Shown in pieces: positions 50,685 to 58,646 of a stretch of 64,000 nucleotides of DNA; the stretch's first letter is position 1, and every line of letters begins with the position of its first letter. The position numbers were made by a program, and so were the translations under genes. Under the pieces are notes generated by a model that ran no database searches, was not told the DNA's origin, and saw only the letters and a program-made list of their open reading frames with translations. This stretch comes from UBA6055 sp965214085 (GTDB lineage Bacteria > Chloroflexota > Anaerolineae > Aggregatilineales > Phototrophicaceae), in assembly GCA_965214085.1 (NCBI GenBank), contig OZ243937.1, positions 2,728,001 through 2,792,000 on the forward strand, read 5' to 3'.

Positions 50685-50710
50685 AGGGGCGGCTGAAAAC
50701 TAGCGCCCCT
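50685..50710. terminator. Hairpin between convergent genes
   Basis: AGGGGCG and CGCCCCT pair around a 12-base loop, just after the DUF4139 stop and before the ppk1 stop. No T-run on either strand, so it is a weak candidate for a shared terminator. Confidence 0.4.
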
Positions 50711-50743
50711 CGATCCGCTCGCGTTTCATTGCTGGACGGGCCG

Positions 50744-52885
50744 CTAAACCGGCGTTTCACAGACGCCGAAGCTGTCCTTCATAAAAGCTACATGGGAATC
50801 AAAGGCATTCGAGTCGCTGCTGTCCCACAAGCGTTTGTAGCTGGCGTCGCTGCATAATTCCCAGGAATTCTTGATATCTTGCAAGTCCGTCTGCAAAATG
50901 CGCAGCGCTCGCCAGCGAATGCGCGGATCAAGCACCGGGAATACAACTTCCACGCGGTTGAGCAGGTTGCGGCGCATCAAGTCGGCGCTGCCCATGTACA
51001 GCTGCTGATGATCCGGCGCATTACGGAAGTAGTAGATGCGGCTGTGCTCCAGGTAGCGGCCCACGATGCTCTTGACGCGGATATTCTCGCTCAAGCCCGG
51101 CAAGCCGGGGCGCAGGCAGCACAAGCCGCGTACGATCAAATCAATCCTCACGCCGGCTTGGGACGCCAAGTAGAGCCGCTTGATGATGTCATCCTCTTCC
51201 AGTTGATTCATCTTGAATATCAAGCGCGTGTCCTGCCCCTGGCGAGCCGCCTCGATTTCATTGTCGATCAAGGCAAGGATGCTGTCTTTCAGGTATTCCG
51301 GCGCGACCAGCAAATGGTGATAGGTCGTTTCGGGCGCGTAACCGGTCAGCCGATTAAAAAGGCGCGAGGCGTCATCGGCGATCTGTTCATTGCTGGTGAA
51401 CAAACCGATATCGGAGTAGAGGCGGGCGGTGCTGGCGTTATAATTGCCCGTGCCCAGGTGCACATATCGGCGCAGCCCATCGCGCTCGCGGCGGACGACA
51501 AGCGACACTTTGGCGTGCGTCTTCACCGGCAGCTCTTCCACGCCGTAAATGACATGGACGCCCTTTTCCGCCAGCGCCGTCACCCACTCCAGGTTGTTCT
51601 CTTCGTCGAAGCGCGCCTTCAGCTCGACCAGTACGGTGACTTGCTTCTCGTTGTCGCGCGCCTCCATCAGGGCGTTGACCACCGGCGAATTCTTGCCGAC
51701 GCGGTAGAGCGTGGTTTTGATCGCCAGGACATCGGGGTCGCGCGCCGCCCGCTTGAAGAAGTCTTCGACCGGCGTGAAAGAATCATAGGGCAGGTGCACG
51801 ATGACATCTTGCTTGCGTATTACATCGAAATAATCGACCGATTGGGCGAAGGGCTTGGGCACGCGCGGGGAATAAGGCGGGTCTTTCAAATCCGGCCGGT
51901 CGACTTGCAGCAATTCAAAGAGATCGGAGGAACCGAGCTTGCCGTTGATGCGGAAGACTTCGCGATTGGAGGGCACCTCCAGCGAGTCCATCAAGCGCGA
52001 CAGCATACGATCGCTGATGCCGGCCGGCACGCTCAAGCGCACCACCGAGCCGAAGCGCCGCTCGCGCACGCCCTGCTCGATGATCGACTTAACGTCTAAC
52101 AGGTCTTCGTCCTGCTCGTGCTCGTAGTCGATATCGGCGTTGCGCAGAATTCGGAAAGGAAAAGCTTCGCGGATCGTCATGCCGGGGAACAGGTCCGGCA
52201 AGTAATCGGCGATGATGTCTTCCATCCACAGGAAATGGTAGCCTTCATGGGCGGTACCGGTATAGTTGCTCATGACCGTTTCCAGGCGCGCCAGGCGCGG
52301 CAGCACCGGCACCGGCACCTTGACGCGGGCGAAGTCAATGCCGCTGGACAGTTCGCCGTTTTCGCGCTCAAGGTAGACGCCCAGGTTGAGGCTCAGATTG
52401 GATATGAAGGGGAAGGGCCGCGCGTGATCCACCGCCAGCGGCGTCAAGACGGGAAAGACTTCCGCGCGGAAATAATAGCTGATGGCAGCGCGCTCCTCGG
52501 CGCTGAGATCGCTGGTCTGGATGAAGTGGACGCCCTCCCGCGCCAGTAATTCAAAGACTTCCCGCCGCACCCGCCGCTGCCGGGCGATCAAAGTCTCGAC
52601 TTCGTCATGAATCCGCCGCAGCAGTTGCAGCGGGGTTGTGCCGTCCGGCCGTGTGCGCGGATTGCCCATCTCCAGGCGCTGGAAATAGGCGCCAACGCGC
52701 ACCATGTAGAATTCATCGAGATTGTTGCCAACGATGGCGATGAACTTCACACGCTCGAGCAGCGGCGTCGTCCCGTCCTCCGCCAGCGCCAAGACGCGCT
52801 TTTGGAAATCGATGGTGCTCAACTCTCGGTTGATGAAGTTCTCGGGGCTCAGGTCCGGCGCCCGATTCTCCCTTATCTCGACCAT
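50744..52885 (-). CDS. ppk1: Polyphosphate kinase 1
   Basis: 713 residues (ATG 52885; a TTG at 52918 is an alternative). It makes long-chain polyphosphate from ATP. FINRELSTIDFQKRVL and GNNLDEFYMVRV belong to the N-terminal and head domains. PVKTHAKVSLVVRRERDGLR includes the autophosphorylated His with HxK, and a second HxK-like region is at HLGTGNYNASTARLYSDIG. IVGRYLEHSRIYYF and YMGSADLMRRN are in the C-terminal catalytic domain. No exopolyphosphatase gene is adjacent. It is convergent with the DUF4139 gene. Confidence 0.95.
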   Translation of the reverse strand: MVEIRENRAPDLSPENFINRELSTIDFQKRVLALAEDGTTPLLERVKFIAIVGNNLDEFYMVRVGAYFQRLEMGNPRTRPDGTTPLQLLRRIHDEVETLIARQRRVRREVFELLAREGVHFIQTSDLSAEERAAISYYFRAEVFPVLTPLAVDHARPFPFISNLSLNLGVYLERENGELSSGIDFARVKVPVPVLPRLARLETVMSNYTGTAHEGYHFLWMEDIIADYLPDLFPGMTIREAFPFRILRNADIDYEHEQDEDLLDVKSIIEQGVRERRFGSVVRLSVPAGISDRMLSRLMDSLEVPSNREVFRINGKLGSSDLFELLQVDRPDLKDPPYSPRVPKPFAQSVDYFDVIRKQDVIVHLPYDSFTPVEDFFKRAARDPDVLAIKTTLYRVGKNSPVVNALMEARDNEKQVTVLVELKARFDEENNLEWVTALAEKGVHVIYGVEELPVKTHAKVSLVVRRERDGLRRYVHLGTGNYNASTARLYSDIGLFTSNEQIADDASRLFNRLTGYAPETTYHHLLVAPEYLKDSILALIDNEIEAARQGQDTRLIFKMNQLEEDDIIKRLYLASQAGVRIDLIVRGLCCLRPGLPGLSENIRVKSIVGRYLEHSRIYYFRNAPDHQQLYMGSADLMRRNLLNRVEVVFPVLDPRIRWRALRILQTDLQDIKNSWELCSDASYKRLWDSSDSNAFDSHVAFMKDSFGVCETPV

Positions 52886-52995
52886 GGTCGCAGCCCGCTT
52901 CGTACAGCCTATCAGCAAACTAATTGAGCAGATAATACAGTAAGATTAGCGAAAATGCGAAAAATATGATCCGTATTGCAATCCTATGCTGTGTG

Positions 52996-53078
52996 CGTTC
53001 GGGTGAGCCGGTGGCACGCCCCTACATATTTCGACAGGGTGTGGAAATATTTTGATGCGATTGCCCTGCCCGTTCGGC
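52996..53078. repeat. Right-end remnant of a family A element, A8
   Basis: ATTTTGATGCGATTGCCCTG is the intact right end (to about 53070), and a family C palindrome (GGGTGAGCC, GGT, GGCACGCCC) lies just inside. The left end is missing; CGTTCGGG at 52996-53003 resembles CGTTCGGC after the right end, which could be the old duplication, but this may be chance. Confidence 0.6.
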
Positions 53079-53146
53079 GCGCGCCGCAACGCTTGAGCGC
53101 AAATGCGCGTATAATAATGGAACGGTCGGGAGGAAGGTTGCTTGGG

Positions 53147-53491
53147 ATGAAATTCAAAATAGGCGTCGGACTTGCGCTCGCTCTGGTGATCGTGCTGCTG
53201 CTCTTGCCAGGTATGCTGGGCCGGCTGATTGGCTTGGTCTTGTCGCTGGCGGTATGGGCGTCCAGCGGTTATCTGGCCGGCAAACTGCTGCAGGGCCGCG
53301 GCTATGGATTGCTGGGCAATATCGTGCTCGGCATCGTTGGCGGCTTTGTGGGCTCGCTGCTGGTGACGCTGTTTGGCATCACCGGCCTGGTCAAGCTGCC
53401 GCTAATCGGCGGCATCCTGGTGGGCGCGCTGGGCTCGGCGGTGGTGGTTGTGGCGGCGGGCCTGCTGGGTAGCGGCGGCGAGGGAGAATAG
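53147..53491 (+). CDS. GlsB/YeaQ/YmgE-family small membrane protein
   Basis: 114 residues with four hydrophobic segments and dense glycines (GRGYGLLGNIVLGIVGGFVG), the hallmark of the transglycosylase-associated/GlsB stress family, found in the inner membrane and linked to acid or envelope stress in other bacteria. The ATG at 53147 has AGGAAGG upstream. The frame is open back to 52976 but that part runs through the A8 remnant and is not protein-like. Confidence 0.85.
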   Translation: MKFKIGVGLALALVIVLLLLPGMLGRLIGLVLSLAVWASSGYLAGKLLQGRGYGLLGNIVLGIVGGFVGSLLVTLFGITGLVKLPLIGGILVGALGSAVVVVAAGLLGSGGEGE

Positions 53492-53651
53492 AGGATTCAT
53501 CACAGGGGGATGCACCACAGAGGCACAGAGGACACAGAGAAAACTATAGGTTGCCTGGTTGCGTGGCCGGCTGGGATACGGCGACGCGCCCCCCGATGAC
53601 AGCACAATTTAGCTGGAGATTGCGTTGGTGACGCTTTTTCGGCGTTAGCCG
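53492..53651. repeat. Repeat remnant between convergent genes
   Basis: CACCACAGAGGCACAGAGGA at about 53510-53531 is the inner tract of family A without terminal repeats. No gene or terminator is evident. Confidence 0.5.
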
Positions 53652-54266
53652 TCAATCCAAGTTGCCGAATATCTCAGCAAGCAATTCCTTGCGCGCGTAA
53701 AATGCGCGACTTGTTGAGCCATGCCCCGGTCCTTTGGTTCTTGGCTGAACCCACGTTCCCATTTTACCAGTCAAACAATCAAAGCCTTGTTTCGGGTCAC
53801 AAATAACGCTACGCACTTCATCATAGTCTTTTTCAATTTCTTCGTATAACTCTTCGCTCAGTACGAAATCAGCTACTTTATATACATAAGACGGCTCCAA
53901 ATAATTATTGCCAACAGTTCGGGCAACTACAACCATCTTTGCTAACTTCTGCAGGACATGACTTTCAAAGAATGGCTTCTTGGCAACATCAACAGCGTCA
54001 ATCATACAGATAGCCATAGTCTCTTTGAACTGGAGTTTGCCGGTCTTTAGATATTTCAAAGAGATCACCTTTAATTCCCACGAACCAAAATTTGGGCTTC
54101 TGCAAGAGTTTAGTGGCAAGTTCAAATGTCGTTCACAGACATGCCCCGCCCAGCCCTTATTTTGCTTGCCGTTTACAGTGGCAAAGATGCCATGTATTCT
54201 TCCCACCTCATGCAAATCTTTACCTGACAATTGATTTAGTCGAGAGATAGCTTCGTCACGATCCAT
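53652..54266 (-). CDS. MutH/Sau3AI-like DNA endonuclease
   Basis: 204 residues. NKGWAGHVCERHLNLPLNSC then RSPNFGSWELKVISL matches the core of MutH and Sau3AI, where KGWxG...E and ExLK (here ELK) hold the active site. The Asp usually preceding ELK is Asn or Ser here, depending on alignment. MutH/Sau3AI enzymes cut GATC. The gene begins three bases after the stop of a Dam-type methyltransferase, so together they look like a GATC-type restriction-modification pair; a methyl-directed repair role is the alternative. MvaI/BcnI-type nucleases have a similar fold and are not excluded. Confidence 0.75.
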   Translation of the reverse strand: MDRDEAISRLNQLSGKDLHEVGRIHGIFATVNGKQNKGWAGHVCERHLNLPLNSCRSPNFGSWELKVISLKYLKTGKLQFKETMAICMIDAVDVAKKPFFESHVLQKLAKMVVVARTVGNNYLEPSYVYKVADFVLSEELYEEIEKDYDEVRSVICDPKQGFDCLTGKMGTWVQPRTKGPGHGSTSRAFYARKELLAEIFGNLD

Positions 54267-54269
54267 AAC

Positions 54270-55126
54270 TCATCCCCAATAATTGGTAATTAACAGTTCG
54301 TTGACTGCCCCGCGCCTATCCGCTCTTGAATTGACAAAGCGCGGCGCTTTTACGATTTCGATTCTAAATTCAGGATTTTGATAAAGCGGCGACGACGTAT
54401 CGCTGTTGGACAGCATAAAGTTCGCGCCTCGTTCATGAAGCGTGAGACACAGGTCACGCAGCGCAGTCTGTTCTTCCTCGCCGAAATCTTTTTTGGCATA
54501 GCGAGTGAACGAGCTACTGTCGAGCGGCCGGTAGGGCGGGTCGAAGTAGACAAAGTCGCCCTCGCCCGCGTCCAGTTCACGGAAATCGCGTGTGCGTATA
54601 TCCACCGTCTGCAAAGCGCTATGGCAAGCCCGCAATACTTCCGGCTGGACAACGGCAGGCTTCTGGTAACTGCCCATCGGCACGTTGAACTCGCCTTTGG
54701 AGTTGACGCGCCAGAGGCCGTTGTAGCAGGTTTTGTTGAGGTAGATGAAGCGCGCGGCTATCTCAATGCGGTCGTCGAGCTTGTGCTGACTTCTGATTTC
54801 GTAGTAGTAGTCTTTGCTGTGCTTCGCCGCGTGCTCGCGCAGCTTGACGATGAGGGCTTCGGGGTCGCGCTGGATGACCTGGTAGGTATTGATGAGGTCA
54901 AAGTTGACATCACTTAAGAATGCCCGCCCCCCCCCCCCGCTGAATCAATTCTTCCTTCATTTTTCAGGGCGAAGAACAAGGCGCCGCCGCCGACAAAGGG
55001 CTCGTAATAATTGTTGAAGTCCGCCGGCACGCGCCGCATTATTTCGGGCAGCAGACTGCGCTTGCCGCCGACCCACTTGACGAAGGGTTTCGCGTTATGA
55101 AAATCCGGAAGCGGTGGCTGCGGCAT
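54270..55126 (-). pseudogene. dam: Dam-type DNA adenine methyltransferase, out of frame at a G12 tract
   Basis: The first 70 codons contain FVKWVGGKRSLLPEIMRRVP and YYEPFVGGGALFFAL (AdoMet-binding motifs) and then hit 12 Gs, after which the frame reads HS-stop. In another frame the protein continues: FLSDVNFDLINTYQVIQRD, DFVYFDPPYRPLDSSSF (DPPY motif) and NELLITNYWG. Joined, it would be about 286 residues, the usual Dam length. A tract of 13 or 10 Gs restores the frame. It is therefore either switched off by slippage or a homopolymer sequencing error. The product would methylate adenine in GATC or a similar site. Confidence 0.85.
54927..54938 (-). repeat. 12-bp poly-G tract within the methyltransferase gene
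   Basis: Twelve consecutive Cs on the plus strand, G on the coding strand, flanked by GC and CGGG. It falls between the FxGxG and DPPY motifs. Tracts this long are prone to polymerase slippage, and no other run of this length was seen in the window. Confidence 0.9.
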
Positions 55127-55231
55127 GCTTGATTTCTAACTTTGGGACGAATCGCACACTTGATCTATATGATCGATCTGCGCCCCTGTCAAGCGCCACA
55201 AAATTCGAGAATCCAAATCGCGAAGCAAATA

Positions 55232-55240
55232 TGGTATACT
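55232..55240 (+). promoter_or_regulatory. Extended -10 box before the pyruvate dehydrogenase genes
   Basis: TGGTATACT, a good extended -10, 50 bases before the E1-alpha ATG. A -35 match is weak, as is allowed for extended -10 promoters. Confidence 0.5.
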
Positions 55241-55290
55241 CGCCCACTTAAACGGACAGGCAACGTTCACGCAGCAGCGAAAGGAACTGC

Positions 55291-56322
55291 ATGGCTTCAC
55301 CAAACAAAGCGATGCTCCTGGACTGGTATCGACAAATGGTGCTGATACGGGAGTTCGAAGAAACCTGCCATCGGCTCTATGAAGAGAAGCGCATCACCGG
55401 CGTTTACCTGCACCTCTACAGCGGGCACGAAGCCAGCGGCGTCGGCTCGATGGCGGCGCTGCGCAAGAGCGACCACGTCATCACCGCTTACCGCGATCAT
55501 GGCATCGCCCTCATCCTGGGCATGGACCCCAATGCGGTCATGGCGGAGATGATGGGCAAGGCAACCGGCAGCAGCGGCGGCAAGGGCGGCTCCATGCACC
55601 TGGCTTCAAAAGACCACAACTTCTGGGGCGGTTACGCGATCGTCGGCGGGCACTTGCCCTTGGCGGCCGGCATCGCGCTGGAATCCCGCTATCATGGCAA
55701 GGACGATGTCACCATGACTTATGTCGGCGATGGCGCCACCAATAACGGCTACTTCCACGAATCGCTGAATATGAGCGCCATCTGGGATTTGCCGGTGGTC
55801 TGGATCATTGAGAATAACGGTTACGCCATGGGCACCGAGGTCGATCGCGCCAGCGGCCAGGTCGAGCTGCATCGCAAAGCCGAGGCTTACGGCATCAAGA
55901 GCTTCGGGCGGGTAGACGCCCAAAATGCGCTTGAGGTCTACGCGGTCGCGGCGAAAGCGGTGAAATACGCGCGCGAACAGGGCCCGGTCGTCATCGAGCA
56001 TGTCACCTACCGCTATCGTGGGCACGGCGTCTCGGACAAGCAGTACGACGCCCGCGAAGACATGTCGGCGGAGCTCAAGGAATGGATGGCGGCGCGCGAG
56101 CCGATCAAGATTTTGCGCGATTGCATCGAGAGCCAATACGACGATGTGGCCGACATTCTGGCGGGCCATGAAGCTGACGCGACACGCATTGTGGCTGAGT
56201 CCGTGAAATTCGCCGAAGCCAGCGAATTGCCCAGCAGCTATGAATATCTGATGCGGAATACTTACGTCAATTCTGATTTGCTGCATAAAACGGATGCCAG
56301 CATCGGCGCCGGCATAGACTGA
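55291..56322 (+). CDS. pdhA: Pyruvate dehydrogenase E1 component, alpha subunit
   Basis: 343 residues. It binds thiamine diphosphate and decarboxylates pyruvate (or acetoin/branched-chain substrate). GDGATNNGYFHESLNMSAIW includes the GDG...NN ThDP signature. RGHGVSDKQYD with the phospho-loop-like region, and HYRDHG-type AYRDHGIALILGM, also match. AAAGGA lies seven bases before the ATG. It leads the operon E1alpha-E1beta-E2. The specificity cannot be read from sequence alone, so pyruvate is the default. Confidence 0.9.
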   Translation: MASPNKAMLLDWYRQMVLIREFEETCHRLYEEKRITGVYLHLYSGHEASGVGSMAALRKSDHVITAYRDHGIALILGMDPNAVMAEMMGKATGSSGGKGGSMHLASKDHNFWGGYAIVGGHLPLAAGIALESRYHGKDDVTMTYVGDGATNNGYFHESLNMSAIWDLPVVWIIENNGYAMGTEVDRASGQVELHRKAEAYGIKSFGRVDAQNALEVYAVAAKAVKYAREQGPVVIEHVTYRYRGHGVSDKQYDAREDMSAELKEWMAAREPIKILRDCIESQYDDVADILAGHEADATRIVAESVKFAEASELPSSYEYLMRNTYVNSDLLHKTDASIGAGID

Positions 56323-56345
56323 GATCGCCCACTCGACGCGCGTAG

Positions 56346-56366
56346 GGGCGAGTCGGTGATTCGCCC
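56346..56366. repeat. Family C palindrome between E1 alpha and beta
   Basis: GGGCGAGTC, loop GGT, GATTCGCCC: nine pairs with one G-T. It is not part of a family A element and sits in the 97-base gap of the operon, where it could form an mRNA hairpin. Confidence 0.7.
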
Positions 56367-56419
56367 ACCAGGGCTAAGTGATACTTGTGAATAGCATCTG
56401 AGCAAAGAAAGCAGGGACA

Positions 56420-57406
56420 ATGCCAGCAAGAAATGTCGCTATGCGGGAGGCTATCCGCCGGGCGCTGCGAGAAGAAATGCACCGTGACGAGAATGTCTTT
56501 GTCATGGGCGAAGAGGTGGCTTACTGGCAAGGCACGCATCGCGTCACGCGCGGCTTTCTGGAGGAATTCGGCGAGCGGCGCGTCCGCGATACGCCTATCA
56601 GCGAGATGGCGATCGGTGGCCTGGCGGTGGGCGCGGCCATGGCCGGTTTGCGGCCCGTGGCCGAATTCATGACCATCAATTTCGCCTTCCTGGCACTGGA
56701 CGCCATCGCCAACCACGCCGCGAAAGTGCGTTATTTCTTCGATGGCATGTTTACTGTGCCGCTGGTGTATCGGGCGGCCAGCGGCTGGGGCAACCAAGCC
56801 ACCGCCTCGCACTCGCATGCGCCAGAGCCGATTTTCGCGCATTTCCCCGGTCTCTACGTCGGCTGCCCGTCAAACTCGATGGACGCTTATGGCATGCTCA
56901 AAGCCTCCATCCGCGATGACAATCCGGTGCTGTTCAGCGAGAGCATCGCGCTTTATCCCAAGCCGGGGCCGATGCCCGCCGAAGACGATGGCGACTTCCT
57001 GGTCCCCATCGGCAAAGGCGATATCAAACGCGAGGGCGGCGATGTAACGCTGGTGGCTTACGCTCGCGGCGTCGATTGGGCGCTGCAGGCCGCCCGCGAA
57101 CTGGCGCGCGATGGCGTGGAAGCGGAAGTGGTCGATTTGCGTTGGCTGCGCCCCCTGGATATGGAGCTGGTCTACGAGAGCTTCAAGAAAACCAACCGCT
57201 GCGTGATTGTAGAAGAGTCCTTGCCCATGTACAGCTTCGGCAGCGAAATCGCCGCGCTCTTGCAAGAGCATATGTTTGACTACATGGACGCGCCCATAAA
57301 GCGGGTAGCAGCCGAAGATGTGCCCCTGCCTTATTCCAAGGAGATCGAGCTGCTGGCTCTGCCTGACGCGCAAAAGGTCGTGAATGCGGTTAAGGAGATT
57401 GTCTAA
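56420..57406 (+). CDS. pdhB: Pyruvate dehydrogenase E1 component, beta subunit
   Basis: 328 residues, partner of the alpha subunit in the E1 heterotetramer. NVFVMGEEVAYWQGTHRVTR, VRDTPISEMAIGGLAVGAAM, GLRPVAEFMTINF and NPVLFSESIALYPKPG belong to the PYR domain, and the C-terminal half carries EAEVVDLRWLRPLDMELV and VEESLPMYSFGSEI. ThDP is bound at the alpha/beta interface. The next gene begins at the base after its TAA, so translation of E2 is coupled. Confidence 0.92.
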   Translation: MPARNVAMREAIRRALREEMHRDENVFVMGEEVAYWQGTHRVTRGFLEEFGERRVRDTPISEMAIGGLAVGAAMAGLRPVAEFMTINFAFLALDAIANHAAKVRYFFDGMFTVPLVYRAASGWGNQATASHSHAPEPIFAHFPGLYVGCPSNSMDAYGMLKASIRDDNPVLFSESIALYPKPGPMPAEDDGDFLVPIGKGDIKREGGDVTLVAYARGVDWALQAARELARDGVEAEVVDLRWLRPLDMELVYESFKKTNRCVIVEESLPMYSFGSEIAALLQEHMFDYMDAPIKRVAAEDVPLPYSKEIELLALPDAQKVVNAVKEIV

Positions 57407-58633
57407 ATGTCGCATGAAGTCAAACTCACCATGGACGGCTTGCTGATAAATTGGCTGAAGCAAGTTGGCGATGCCGTCAGCGCGGGGGATATCATCGCCG
57501 AATTTGAAGCCGATAAAGCGACCGTGGAAGTTGAAGCGGGCAGCGCCGGCCACTTGCTGGAGCTGCGCGCCGAACCCGGCGACGAATTAGGAGAAGGCAC
57601 GGTAATCGCGCTGATCGGCGCCGACGGCGAATCGGCCGCCCCGCCAGCCAGCGCGGCCCCAGCAGCGGAAACACCCGCGCCCGATACCGCGCCAGCCAGC
57701 CCAAGCAACGGCCAGACCATGACCGCCGACGGGCGCGTCAAGGCATCGCCATTAGCGCGGCGCATCGCGGCTGAAAAAGGCATCGACCTCAGCCGCGTGA
57801 CCGGCTCGGGACCCGGCGGCCGCATCGTCAAATCCGATGTGGAGAATCTAGGCGCGCAGCAGCCGCTGCCGACTGCTCCGCCAGCCGCAACAACCGGCCA
57901 AGCGACCTGGGGCAAATTGCCGGAAGCGGATGTGGAAGTCATGCCCTTGTCGCGGATGCGGCGGGCCATCGCTGATGGCACAGTGCGCAGCAAGAGCAAT
58001 ACGCCCCACTTCTACATCACAGTCGAAGCCGATGTCGAGCCGCTGTTGGCGCTGCGAGCCGAGATCAACCGCGCCTTGGCCGCGCGCGGCGTCAAGGTCA
58101 GCATCAACGACATGCTAATCAAAGCGCTGGCGCTAAGCCTGCGGGCCTTCCCCAACTTGAATACGCATTATTATGGCGATCGCTTCGTGCGGCACGAACG
58201 CGTCAACATCGGCATCGCGGTTTCCTTGCCAGAGAATGGCTTGGTGAATGTGGTCTGCCATGATGCTGACACGGTTGCGCTCAGCGAGATGGCGGAGAGC
58301 AACAAAGCCATGTACGAGCGCGCCCGCGGCGGCCGCATCAAGCCGGACGACATCCGCGGCGCCACCTTCACCATCAGCAATATGGGACCGTTCAACGTCA
58401 AAGAATTTTCCGCCATTATCAGCGCGCCGGAAGCGGGCATCCTGGCGGTGTCTTCGTCTCAGCGTGTGCCGGTTGTGCTGGCGGATGGAACGCTGGGCGT
58501 TGGCACGCGCATGAATATGACGCTGAGCGTCGATCACCGCGTCAGCAACGGCGCAGAGGGCGCGCAATTCATGAACCACCTGCGCGAGCTGATCGAGAAT
58601 CCGCTGCGCTTGCTGGATTTGAGCGGGGTGTAG
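57407..58633 (+). CDS. pdhC: Dihydrolipoamide acyltransferase (E2)
   Basis: 408 residues, one lipoyl domain (about 1-75) with lipoyl-Lys in EADKATVEVEAGS, a Pro/Ala linker, a peripheral-subunit-binding domain (ASPLARRIAAEKGIDLSRV then GPGGRIVKSDV, about 120-155) and the catalytic core (about 180-408). The core has NTPHFYITVEADV, INDMLIKALALSL and IGIAVSLPENGLV. The active-site motif reads SVDHRVSNGAEG instead of HxxxDG, with Asn for the usual Asp. It transfers the acyl group to CoA. The E3 dihydrolipoamide dehydrogenase gene is not in the window. Confidence 0.9.
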   Translation: MSHEVKLTMDGLLINWLKQVGDAVSAGDIIAEFEADKATVEVEAGSAGHLLELRAEPGDELGEGTVIALIGADGESAAPPASAAPAAETPAPDTAPASPSNGQTMTADGRVKASPLARRIAAEKGIDLSRVTGSGPGGRIVKSDVENLGAQQPLPTAPPAATTGQATWGKLPEADVEVMPLSRMRRAIADGTVRSKSNTPHFYITVEADVEPLLALRAEINRALAARGVKVSINDMLIKALALSLRAFPNLNTHYYGDRFVRHERVNIGIAVSLPENGLVNVVCHDADTVALSEMAESNKAMYERARGGRIKPDDIRGATFTISNMGPFNVKEFSAIISAPEAGILAVSSSQRVPVVLADGTLGVGTRMNMTLSVDHRVSNGAEGAQFMNHLRELIENPLRLLDLSGV

Positions 58634-58646
58634 AAGAAGGCAAGGC

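Noticed and set aside
50879..52099. 406-codon open frame opposite ppk1
   Set aside because: GC-rich codon use opens the opposite strand; no motif, start site or composition supports it, and ppk1 motifs are clear.
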